Shown: piece after piece, positions 1 to 8,234 of the stretch
Layout: each line of letters starts with the position of its first letter
Position numbering within the stretch: the first letter of the stretch is position 1
Origin: Isoetes taiwanensis
Lineage: Eukaryota; Streptophyta; Lycopodiopsida; Isoetales; Isoetaceae
Length of the DNA stretch: 64,000 bases
Assembly (NCBI GenBank): GCA_021234155.1
Contig: JAJEKV010000146.1
Span: forward strand, 188,001-252,000
Direction: 5' to 3'
The notes under the pieces: generated by a model
Told to the model about the DNA's origin: nothing
What the model saw: only the letters and a program-made list of their open reading frames with translations
Databases searched by the model: none
Position numbers and translations under genes: made by a program

Positions 1-130
1 GTACGCGGTTTAGTTGTTTTCGCGTACGCGAAAAAATTTGAACTTCGCGTACGCGTTTTTAATGATTTCGCGTACGCGAAAAGGTGTTTCGCGTACGCAG
101 TTTAGTTGTTTTCGCGTACGCGAAAATTTT
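1..130. repeat. Array of CGCGTACGCG palindromes
   Basis: The self-complementary 10-mer CGCGTACGCG occurs at 21-30, 46-55, 69-78 and 113-122, and with a last-base change at 90-99. A partial copy lies at the left edge. Most copies are flanked by TTT and AAA, which extends the palindrome to 14-16 bp. The block at 7-34 recurs at 99-126, a period of 92 bp. It could be a subterminal array of a DNA transposon (the hAT remnant lies just downstream) or the edge of a satellite. The window boundary cuts it. Confidence 0.85.
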
Positions 131-722
131 CGAGTTGTTTTGCCCAATTTACTAAATAAAAAAAATGTTTGCGCCACTGTTTGGCCTGTTTTGTGGCACT
201 GTTAATAGTATATATAAGAAAAACGTGATTAGCCCTAGAATTCACCTCGAACGTTGACCGCCAGGTTGAGTCAAAATACTCCTTGGGAAACGGTTTGCCT
301 TTGAGGTGTCGTTTTTCGTGTCACGAGCCTGACGTTGGATACTGGAACGTGAGTTTACTCCATCCCAGTGGTTTCCAGCCTTGGGTTCGCATCTGCTTCC
401 ATAGAATATCCTATAGGGTCCGTCCAACCCCTTGATTCAGACGGAACGCCGACGTAACATATGCATTGTGAGCTTGCTCCTTTGCATATATCGCCTTCCT
501 TTAGTCGTGTAATCAAGGAGTCGATTAAGAGACATTGTCACCGGTCCGAGCAATGGTGGCTACGGGTCACGAGATCTACCTCGGAGGTGGTGCAGCGGTC
601 ATGCATCCACCTCTAGAGGTGCGAGGATCGCGTGTGCCCTGGCGGTACAGCCGGGATCGCAACTCGCCCACGTGGTCGCGGTACTAGAGTTTATGGTGGA
701 AAAGAGGCCTTAATGGGAGTTT
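131..722. other. No gene seen; leader of hAT remnant
   Basis: No coding sequence is recognised here. The stretch sits between the palindromic array and the hAT transposase frame and may be the element's 5' region. I could not define hAT terminal inverted repeats or an 8-bp target duplication by eye. Confidence 0.4.
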
Positions 723-2870
723 GTGAAAGAGTTTGGTGAAAATGAGTGGGAATGTGTGTTTTGTGGATACTCATCGGTAAATGGTTCTGCAACAAGAATT
801 CGAGCTCACATCTTACGTGAACGAGACATCAGTGTCGCAACTTGTACTGCATCTGCTGACTTGCGAAAGGATGCCATTGAAAGATTGTCTCGACTGGATG
901 GGATACGCAAAACGAAGAATAATATGAGAAAAAGACGAGTTACGAATACTCAAGAGCAGTGCCGTGCAGGAGCAGACGAAGATAACTATACCACCCCCCC
1001 TGTTGGGACAGCATACCAATCAGAGGGTGGACTAGGGTCAATAGGTATAAGCACGGGAGAACAGAGAATGATAGAGACAATTGAAATAGTGGAAAGACAG
1101 ACGAAGCAACAGAGGGTTGATCATTGCTTAACATCAGAGCAACTGAAGAAGACGCAATTGAAGGTTGTAGAGGCATTTTTATATGCTGGGTTGTCTCCAC
1201 ATATTTTGGAGCACAAAGCAATGAAAGAAGCCTTCCAGGAAGTTGCCAAAGCAGGACCGGCTTTTAGATTGCCTTCATACAAGCATGTCAACAATAAAAT
1301 GGTTGATGAAATACATGGAAAAATGGTTGAGAGGGTGGAGATGAAGTTGTGTCATGTGACTGAAGCGCGGCCAGCTTCATTAGTGACTGATGGTTGGAGC
1401 AATGTAAACAAGGACCATCTTATAAATTTCATGATCATGTATCCAGGGGGTGAAGTATTTTTGAAAACCGTAGAAACCAAAACTGACCAAGTGACCCGAG
1501 ATTGGATTTTTCAGAAAACAAAGACCGTGATAGAGAGTTTTGGACCGAAGAGAATATTTCAAGTTGTAATGGATAACGCGTCTAATTGCAAGCTAGCGGG
1601 TGAATTATTGGAGTCTGAATTTCCAGGGTTGCATGCTACTAGTTGCCAATGCCATTGCCTGAACCTATTGCTGAAGGACTGGTTCTCACAGCACACGTGG
1701 TTCAAAGATCCCATTCAAAAAGCTCGTCGGCTTGTAAAATTCATCACAAAGAAGCCGGCAATTTATGCCATTTACAAGTCATTGCGTCAGAAGACCCTAG
1801 CACTCATAAATCCTGGGCAAACTCGGTTTGGTTTCAATTACATCTGTCTTGAAAGAGTGCTGAAGTGTCGTGATTGGATTATCTCAACCTTTAATCATAC
1901 AGAGTTTTTTGATTGGGAAAGGAGGCAGAAAGGGAAAAATGCTGTCAAACACCGACAACAAGCTGCTGCCCTTTGAGAAATGCTTGGGCAGGAGACATTT
2001 TGGAAAGGTGTAAAAAATGTTGTGAGGTGCATGCAACCTGTTTGTCATGCCATCAAAACCCTTGATTCTTCGAAGGCAAGCACTGGAAAGGTCTGGAGGT
2101 GTTGGCACTCCATTCAATCCTTTCTAGAACGTGATGGCCCCAATGCACCATTTGACAATGCTAAGCGCGCAGCACTACTTAGACTTCAATGAACGATGGA
2201 AGAAGTCATAGAATGATCTTCATGGTTCCGCGCATGCCTTAGACCCACACAACCACGATATGGACCAGCATACAGATAAAAAAGTGATGGGCTCGTTGAA
2301 GAAGGTTGCAAAAATGTTCTATCCCAACAGCTCGGACTATAAGAAAATCATTGCCGAGTTAACTGAATACCAGAACTTGAGTGGAAGGTGGGCAGATGAA
2401 GAGCTTCACGACGCACTGGAGAGTCATAAAAAGGAACCAAATATGGAATCCTATGCATGGTGGCAAGCCCACGGGCAAGTTACTGATACCTTGCAGGCAA
2501 TTGCAATGACTATCCTCTCTTTGGTATCTTCCAATAGTGCAAGTGAGAGGAATTGGAGTGCCTATAAGTACATATACAGTGTCACCCGCAATCGCTTGCT
2601 ACATAAGAAGGCAGACAAACTTTATACAACTTCTCAAACTGGCGGCTATTGAATCGTAACAGTGGTACATCCGCAATCGATAAGCTACAGTTTCCTTTCA
2701 TGGATGCAGATTCCGAAGTGGAAGAGGACAACTTCGAAGACAGTGAGGACGAGCTGCTTGCAATAAATGATGCAAGACATGTTGATGAAGACATTCAACG
2801 TACCCACTTCGTTGATGACAAAGATGATATAGGCCAAGCCATATTCTCAGACGAGTCAGCCGACAAATGA
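723..2870 (+). pseudogene. hAT-family transposase, broken
   Basis: This is a degraded transposase of the plant hAT superfamily, which cuts and pastes its own element. The first frame (723-1976, 417 codons) starts with a BED-type zinc finger (WECVFCGY, then RIRAHIL). It continues into the DUF659 region: SLVTDGWSN, then VMDNASNCKLAG, then the ATSCQCHCLNLLLKD stretch. An in-frame TGA at 1974-1976 interrupts it, and the same frame resumes to 2192. The reading then shifts by one base, passes a TAG near 2210, and continues at 2260-2652 with the C-terminal hAT dimerisation domain (SSNSASERNWSAY). A further shift leads to an acidic tail ending at 2870. At least two nonsense codons and two frameshifts make a working product unlikely. 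Assignment to hAT is secure from domain order. Confidence 0.85.
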
Positions 2871-3876
2871 GGATACCGAGGACGATCTGAAAAGGCAGTC
2901 GAGCAATGCAGTTGATGACTTGACTGGCCTACGTGATCCAGCGGACTCACCTTCGCGCTTTACCTTGACAAGCAGAGAACGGGCTAGAAGAAACACGTCT
3001 TGAGGACGTTGCACTAAGGGAAAGGGTCATCGGAGGTTGAACCTAGGTCCCCAGGCAGAAGAGGATGGAACTGCGAATGATGAAACTGACGAAGAAGGCG
3101 CTGCCTAGAAAAATGATGTGATGAGTATCTTCAGTCTGTTGTAATTGGTCTTGAGGATTTTCATACTATTGTACCCTAAGTCTATCTATTGTAACCGTGT
3201 ATGAGGATGTTCAAACTATGTAACCATTCTGGCACTATGAATAAAAAGTAAAGTTTTTTGTTACAAGTTTTTGTCTTCTATATATTTCGTCACCTTGTTT
3301 TATGTTTCTTTCATGTATGATGTTTCATGTATGATGGTTCATGTAACTTTGGTCCATGTTTCATTCATGTGTAACATCATTTCGACCTAAGTGCCTAGAA
3401 ACCACCGCGCCAAAGCGGCTTGACTTCCGTTGGCGCTTGCCTCTTCGCATACCGAAGAATCTTCGGCGGAGAAGTAATCTCGCATGCCAAAGGGGTCAAG
3501 CGACCCACGGATCGGTCGAGGCGACTTTGCCGGATCTGAATTTCACTAGATACGATCCACTCTCCAACCAATGATTATGCATCAAGTGTTCCCTTACCTC
3601 CGTCGAACTTAGTGCCTTGAGAACCCTCCTAGGATCAGATCCGTCTCGACTTCCGTTTGCTTTGTTTGCCTCTTAGCATACCACGAGAATCTTGCTGATG
3701 AGAAGTAATCGCAGCGGCGAAGGGGCCAAGCGACCCGCGGACCAGGCTGGGACGAATCTGATCCATCGAAGGTTCACAAAGGTACATGAATGATTCGTTC
3801 ATGTATGATGGTTCTTTCTATGTTTCTTTCATGTAATGCGCCAAATTGGGAATAACCCGATTACACCAAATTGGGC
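2871..3876. other. Non-coding; two diverged direct repeats
   Basis: No gene is seen. After the hAT tail there is a GT-rich stretch with repeated CATGTATGATG motifs (3300-3350). Two diverged direct copies of a roughly 170-bp block follow, at about 3380-3545 and 3605-3770. Both contain versions of CTTGACTTCCGTT, GAAGTAATC and AAGCGACCC. Confidence 0.5.
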
Positions 3877-4013
3877 TTTGAATGCTAATCGGGACCTATA
3901 ATCTGTACTCTATTCCTCTGGGTGGCACATGCTCTGAATACCAAATGGGTTTGCATGGCATGTGCTACCCAAAGGAATGGAGGTACAAATTATAGGTCCT
4001 GATGGCATTCAAA
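3877..4013. mobile_element. MITE-like hairpin, 137 bp
   Basis: The two ends form a long imperfect inverted repeat: TTTGAATGC...GGACCTATAAT at 3877-3902 pairs with ATTATAGGTCC...GCATTCAAA at 3988-4013. Pairing continues inward through GGTGGCACATGC and GCATGTGCTACC. The size and near full-length pairing suggest a miniature inverted-repeat element, but no family is assigned. Confidence 0.7.
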
Positions 4014-4620
4014 TGCCGGCGTACCGCAAATTACTAAATCAATCACTAATCTCAAATGAACCACGAATCATAGCAAGCAACCACTAGGCTGATATCATCC
4101 GTTGCCACAATAAAAATAGAGTACTCAAAAACCTTGTTACCTACGTCGATGTACAATCCACCACCTCGCCAAAGGGGACGCGTCCTCTAATTTCAAGTCA
4201 TAGTGATGCTCAAGGTTCTCCATCAATAGCAGGAGTTAGGATGTTCCATGATTTGGTGCCTAACAGCCGCTATATAGATGGACAACGCCCAGGCACCACT
4301 TTGGCTTGAAATTAGAGTGCGCTCTCACCTCTGACGTCATAGCAACTTCTACCTCTAGAACGAACGATTTTTGCTCCGGCCCCCATTTTGAGCCTCTTTG
4401 TGTAATATAACCTAGCAAAGTAACTAAGCTACATTGACACAGAGAGACTACAAAAGAGAGCCAGAGCAAAGCTCGCTCTTTCTAGAGGAGGTAACAAGAA
4501 TTTCGAGAAGTCTATATTGTTTGCAGCGAACAATATCAAGCCTGGTGAGTTGACAGCCATTCAAGAGGGTCACGCTCCAGGCTTCTTACTCTCTTTTCGA
4601 TGTTCTTGTTTATATATATA

Positions 4621-4678
4621 TATCTAAAGTGCCCCTTAAAATGAGCGAGCGATCTCATCCCATGGGGCACTTTAGATA
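4621..4678. repeat. Perfect 15-bp inverted repeat hairpin
   Basis: TATCTAAAGTGCCCC at 4621-4635 is the exact reverse complement of the sequence at 4664-4678, with a 28-base loop. The matching place in the second duplicate (about 5399-5458) keeps only the outer bases (GTATCTAA / TTAGATAC). Confidence 0.85.
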
Positions 4679-4740
4679 CAATAAACAGGACAAGCAAAAG
4701 AGACTAAGCCAGGATGGAAGAGACTAAGGGTTGATGGGTC

Positions 4741-4866
4741 CAAGCATCGAGACGTCCCAATCTTTGCTTTCACCCGCCTCTTATGGACAATGGAACTTAG
4801 CATGTAAACTAAGCTACATTGCCCAAAGAGGCAGGGGAAAGAAAAACAGGGAAGTCTCGATGCTTG
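4741..4866. mobile_element. MITE-like element, copy 1
   Basis: This 126-bp unit has terminal inverted repeats: CAAGCATCGAGACGTCCC at 4741-4758 and GGGAAGTCTCGATGCTTG at 4849-4866, with one mismatch. The interior shares TGGAACTTAGCATGTAAACT with the second copy at 4916. Confidence 0.75.
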
Positions 4867-4915
4867 AATTCAAGAGTCAAAGCATCGCGAATTCCCATTT
4901 AAATCGACCTGAGTG

Positions 4916-5037
4916 CAAGCATCGAGACTTCCCAAACCTTGCTTTCACCCCTCTTTGGACGATGGAACTTAGCATGTAAACTAAGCTACATTGCCCAAAG
5001 AGGAAGGGAAAGAAAGATTGGGAAGTCTCGATGCTTG
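4916..5037. mobile_element. MITE-like element, copy 2
   Basis: This 122-bp unit has perfect 18-bp terminal inverted repeats: CAAGCATCGAGACTTCCC at 4916-4933 and its reverse complement at 5020-5037. It is the same family as the unit at 4741-4866. A lone terminus remains at about 5503-5520. Confidence 0.8.
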
Positions 5038-5520
5038 AACTCATCAATCACTAACATCTAACGACCCCACAGAATCGCAAGCAACCACTAGGCTGATATC
5101 ATCCGCGGCCACAATAAAAATAGAGTACTCAAAAACCTTGTAACCTCCTCTAGAACGAACGATTTCTGCGCCGACCCCATTTGTGTAATATAACCTAGCA
5201 AAGTATCTAAGATACATTGACACAGAGACACCCAAAAGAGAGTCAGAGCAAAGCTCGCTCTTTCTAAAGGAGGTAACAAGAATTTCGAGAAGTCTATATT
5301 GTTTGCCACGGAGAATATCAAGCCTGATGACCTGACAACCATTCAAGACGGCCGCGATCTAATTCAGGCTTACTCTCTTTTCAAGTTTCCTGCTTGACGT
5401 ATCTAATTCGCCACCTAAAATGAATGAGCGATCTCATCCTAGGGGGCAAGTTAGATACATCAAACAGGACAAACGAAAGAGACTAAGCCAGGGTGAGCGA
5501 TTTGGAAGTCTCGATGCTTT

Positions 5521-6128
5521 TACTCCATGCTTTTACTCGATGCTTTTATAACGTCATTATACCTTATTTGAAATAACGTCATTATACCCGTCATTATACC
5601 TTATTATCCATTCACAAAATGATACAGGTCAAAATCCAATTTGTCTCAAAATGTAATGTCTCATTTTCATTGGTCATTTGGGTCAATGTAATCACCCTGT
5701 AGCCCTGGAGGTGGTGGCAGGAACTGGTTAATGTCTCACACTGCCTCTCCTTCACGCGGCTCCTCCACTCCCCTCCACAATTCCATCTCGCGATAGGTCT
5801 GAAAAGTGTGCATCTGCCCATCCCTCCTGCGAGGCGGTCGGATGTAACTTGGCGGCATGCGACCTTGCATATTTAATATGGCATATTGTAACTTTCGGAA
5901 AAATCCATCCATCTTGCATTGGAATGAGCGGCTTCCCAACATCAATCAAGAACACATCGCATGTGCGGCGATGCCCACACCCTAGAGTGTACCAATCCAC
6001 ACAGTTGTCGGGGTTGTCACCACACACATGGCAATGTCACGAAATCTTGGAGCTTTAGGTCTTCCCACGGCTCTCATACAAATACTTTCGCTGAGGGAGA
6101 TATGATATTATTTGCTCACGAAGTCACC
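5521..6128. other. No recognisable gene
   Basis: Overlapping short frames run on both strands, but none shows a domain, a plausible start context or splice signals. A short tandem ATAACGTCATTATACC motif lies at 5549-5605. Confidence 0.4.
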
Positions 6129-6416
6129 CTAAAAGGATCGAGTCCAACGATTTTGTCGGATGCGCAAGTGATGGTTGTTAGTCATGAGGACCGTAACCTC
6201 TTTGTTCAAAGCCGCTAGCTGCCGTTTAGTGTCCTCTAATTCAACGGCCATCTTCTCATACCCATCGGCACGGTCCTTTAAGCGAATATTCTCTTCGGAG
6301 AGGGTTAGGTTCCGACTTCTCTCATTCTTCAATTGGGCTCGAATATCTACAAGGTCATTCACGGCTCCAGCCGAAGCTACCCCTGCCACCTCCAAAAGTT
6401 GGATAGCGTCAGCCAC
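6129..6416 (-). CDS. Coiled-coil ORF, probably transposon debris
   Basis: This minus-strand frame of 95 codons has heptad-like hydrophobic spacing rich in E, K, R and L (for example RAQLKNERSRNLTLSEENIRL), so a coiled coil is likely. No enzyme motif is visible and I do not recognise a family. It lies beside CACTA-like subterminal repeats (6490-6800), and another minus-strand fragment occurs at 7485-7811 across the TRIM insertion. Both may be parts of one older element split by the TRIM. It could also be a chance frame. Confidence 0.3.
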   Translation of the reverse strand: MADAIQLLEVAGVASAGAVNDLVDIRAQLKNERSRNLTLSEENIRLKDRADGYEKMAVELEDTKRQLAALNKEVTVLMTNNHHLRIRQNRWTRSF

Positions 6417-6489
6417 AAGGTATGTAATGGTGACAGGCTCACCATGTGCCCCACTCTCGCTATCTTCCGATAGCTTGACCCTCTTGCAC

Positions 6490-6800
6490 TAATAGAATAT
6501 AATATAGTTTGTAACATTTTTTGTAACGGAAAATACATTAATTAGTATTTTTTTATTTGCGTCACAAAAGGGGATTTGTGACGCGTTACCAATGAAGAAC
6601 CACTTGTAACACGTTACAAAATATTATTCTGTAACACGTAACTAATGTATTATTTGCGACGTGTAACAAAATTTAATCGTAGTTGTCACGTGTCACCAAT
6701 TAATTTTTATACCACTTGTATTTACAGTTGTCACGCGTCACGAGTGATTCTTAATTGTACCATAGTTCCTTGTCACGATTGTCAGTTGCAACAAAATCAA
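6490..6800. repeat. GTAAC/GTTAC subterminal-type repeats
   Basis: This is a dense run of short motifs of the form TTTGTAACxxGTTACAAA in both orientations (TTTGTGACGCGTTAC, TTGTAACACGTTACAAAA, CTGTAACACGTAAC). The same motif family fills 19821-20136, next to a CACTACAAG terminus. This pattern is typical of the subterminal regions of CACTA elements. No clear terminus is visible here. Confidence 0.6.
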
Positions 6801-6817
6801 ATAAAAGAAGGGGAAGG

Positions 6818-6994
6818 TGTTGAGAAATGAGCATCCTATGATTGGGTGGACAGGCTGGGGATCGAACCCAGGACCTTTTGCTTGCAAGCCAAGTACTCTA
6901 CCACTGAGCTACCGGCCCTTTGATGGGCTTTCGGCACTCCTCCACTGAGTCATTCTTCATGTGTGCCCATTACACATGCTCCAGCATTCCAACA
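6818..6994 (-). repeat. TRIM LTR (right-hand LTR in element sense)
   Basis: This LTR is 177 bp with TG...CA ends. It differs from its partner mainly by about 12 extra bases near 6830-6845 and by point changes such as CCTTTTGC versus CCTCTTGC. The differences suggest the insertion is not very recent. Confidence 0.8.
6848..6918 (-). tRNA. tRNA-Ala(UGC)-like sequence inside LTR
   Basis: On the minus strand a 71-base cloverleaf can be drawn. The acceptor is GGGCCGG/CCTGTCC (6 of 7 pairs, one of them wobble), the D arm GCTC...GAGT, the anticodon loop CTTGCAA with anticodon TGC, and the T arm CTGGG-TTCGATC-CCCAG. The inner pair of the anticodon stem is a G-G mismatch. The A box (TAGCTCAGTGG) and B box (GGTTCGATCC) are both intact. 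Because it sits in an LTR and is repeated, it is more likely a polymerase III promoter module than a working tRNA gene. Confidence 0.65.
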
Positions 6995-7002
6995 TTCCCC
7001 TT
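6995..7002 (-). promoter_or_regulatory. Candidate polypurine tract
   Basis: AAGGGGAA on the minus strand directly abuts the LTR at 6994, the expected place of plus-strand priming in an LTR element. Confidence 0.55.
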
Positions 7003-7159
7003 AATGGGGACACCAATCCATTCCAGCCTTCACCACAATCCACATGCTCCCCTCCTCGGGCAACTCCACCATTGTGGGAGTTGGGCTTTCCAATGGCCAA
7101 GCTTTGCTCATTCTCACCCCTACACCACTGGGGGCTATCCCGTTGCGGTTAAGCACCCT

Positions 7160-7172
7160 TTTCTTGGGACCA
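7160..7172 (-). promoter_or_regulatory. Candidate primer-binding site
   Basis: On the minus strand TGGTCCCAAGAAA directly follows the LTR end. The TGG start fits pairing with the CCA end of a tRNA, but this is not the usual plant initiator-Met site and I cannot assign the tRNA. Confidence 0.45.
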
Positions 7173-7337
7173 TGTTGAGAAATAAGCGGTGGACAGGCTG
7201 GGGATCGAACCCAGGACCTCTTGCTTGCAAGCCAAGTACTCTACCACTGAGCTACCGGCCCTTTGATGGGCTTTCGGCACTCCTCCACTGAGTCATTCTT
7301 CATGTGTGCCCATTACACATGCTCCAGCATTCCAACA
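7173..7337 (-). repeat. TRIM LTR (left-hand LTR in element sense)
   Basis: This LTR is 165 bp with TG...CA ends. It shares TTGATGGGCTTTCGGCACTC and GTGTGCCCATTACACATGCT with the LTR at 6818-6994. Confidence 0.8.
7191..7261 (-). tRNA. tRNA-Ala(UGC)-like sequence inside LTR, copy 2
   Basis: It has the same 71-base cloverleaf as at 6848-6918, with intact A and B boxes and anticodon TGC. The only clear change is CTCTTGC for TTTTGC in the anticodon-stem region as read on the plus strand, which makes this copy the better match to a normal tRNA-Ala. Confidence 0.65.
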
Positions 7338-7484
7338 GAAGATCTCCAAGGAGTAAAAGAACACAATGAAAAAAATGATTACATGATACAAAATAACGTA
7401 TACAAAAAAATAATGGTTCAAACTATTTCAACATGTTTATGTAGCATAGCTACTGCTTCTATCGTCAGCTTCTGTCGTCATCTT

Positions 7485-7811
7485 CTAAGTCATGGGTGTA
7501 GGATCTGCCAAATTTCTAGATATATCTATCAGATCCGTCGATGTAAGATCTATAGAGGGGGTGGTGTCATGCCCTGGGGACGATAATGGTGTCTGATGTG
7601 CAACATGTGTAATTATCTCCATTCTGTGCTGATGCTCCTGTGGCTGCTCCTGACCCCTCATAATTTGGTCAAACCTTGGGTTCAACGCGCCTTGCAAGTT
7701 GGATGGTACCCCACCCATTAATCTGTTCCTCTATCCCCCCGCCACTTTGTATATCTCTGAGAGTATCTGCACTGCAACATTAAACGGGTCTTGCAGAATC
7801 TCATTCATCTG
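7485..7811 (-). pseudogene. Unidentified Pro/Gln-rich fragment
   Basis: A minus-strand frame of 77 codons (7485-7718) extends upstream to about 7811 across one in-frame TAG. It includes MNEILQDPFNVAVQILSEIY before the stop. No domain is recognised. Its low complexity and position beside transposon sequence suggest element debris. Confidence 0.3.
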
Positions 7812-7931
7812 CATTTGAACTAAACATGTTAGCACATGCAAAAATAATTAAAACTCCTTAATTCAAGAACTTTTAAAATTCATGAACCATTACAATGCTC
7901 ATTCAAGCTCTAAAAAAACATTGCAGATTAC

Positions 7932-8234
7932 CTTTTGACACCAAGTTGACGAGCCTCGTAGCCAACTTCAATATGACTGCCCGCTTTCCTTTCAAGATTG
8001 CCACTATATTCTAGTACAATCCATATCATGGAATAAGACACATATTTTAGAACCACCTGCACTGCCATACCATAATAAGCTTGTGAGAAGCAAAGAAGTC
8101 CAGATAATAATAAAGGGTACAAATATTTCCCATACCCTGTGATGATCAAAATTTTTCGCCCACAAAGGAATTTCAGATTGCATTGCATGTAATGACTTTG
8201 AATAGAGCTCCCGCATTGGCCTTATGATTGGGTC
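7932..8234 (-). CDS. Two exons of an unidentified gene
   Basis: Two minus-strand segments are open in the same phase and bounded by consensus splice sites. The upstream exon is 8136-8234 (33 codons, DPIIRPMRELYSKSLHAM..., acceptor TTTCAG, donor GTATGG). The downstream exon is 7932-8056 (VVLKYVSYSMIWIVLEYSGN..., acceptor GTGCAG, donor GTAATC). Joined they give about 74 residues with a hydrophobic stretch around YVSYSMIWIVL and a charged end (ERKAGSHIEVGYEARQLGVK). They read like real conserved coding exons, but I do not recognise the family. Other exons were not found, so this is a partial gene or a gene fragment. Confidence 0.45.

Larger units (their letters stand above)
4041..5490. repeat. 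Large direct duplication, two copies
   Basis: A block starting at about 4041 recurs from about 5046. Shared landmarks are GCAACCACTAGGCTGATATC (4078/5081 region), ACAATAAAAATAGAGTACTC, GAACGAACGATTT, ATATAACCTAGCAAAGTA, GAGCAAAGCTCGCTCTTTCT and AATTTCGAGAAGTCTATATT. Copy 1 is longer because it has about 180 extra bases at 4142-4330. No open frame is conserved between copies, so this is probably non-coding repeat or transposon DNA. Confidence 0.75.
6818..7337 (-). mobile_element. TRIM-like LTR retrotransposon, 520 bp
   Basis: Two direct repeats (6818-6994 and 7173-7337) start TGTTGAGAAAT and end TTCCAACA, as LTRs with TG...CA ends do. They enclose only 178 bp. On the minus strand the internal region begins TGGTCCCAAG directly at the LTR edge, the usual place of a primer-binding site, and ends with the purine tract AAGGGGAA against the other LTR. 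The flanks GAAGG (6813-6817) and GAAGA (7338-7342) match in 4 of 5 bases, consistent with a target duplication. There is no coding capacity, so any movement would depend on proteins from elsewhere. Each LTR contains a tRNA-Ala-like sequence. This arrangement recalls Cassandra TRIMs, whose LTRs carry 5S rRNA sequence. Confidence 0.8.

Noticed and set aside
6848-7261. Two ordinary tRNA-Ala genes
   Set aside because: They lie in matching LTR-like repeats, have an anticodon-stem mismatch and a mismatched acceptor pair, and recur in decayed form in a solo LTR. A transposon module fits better.
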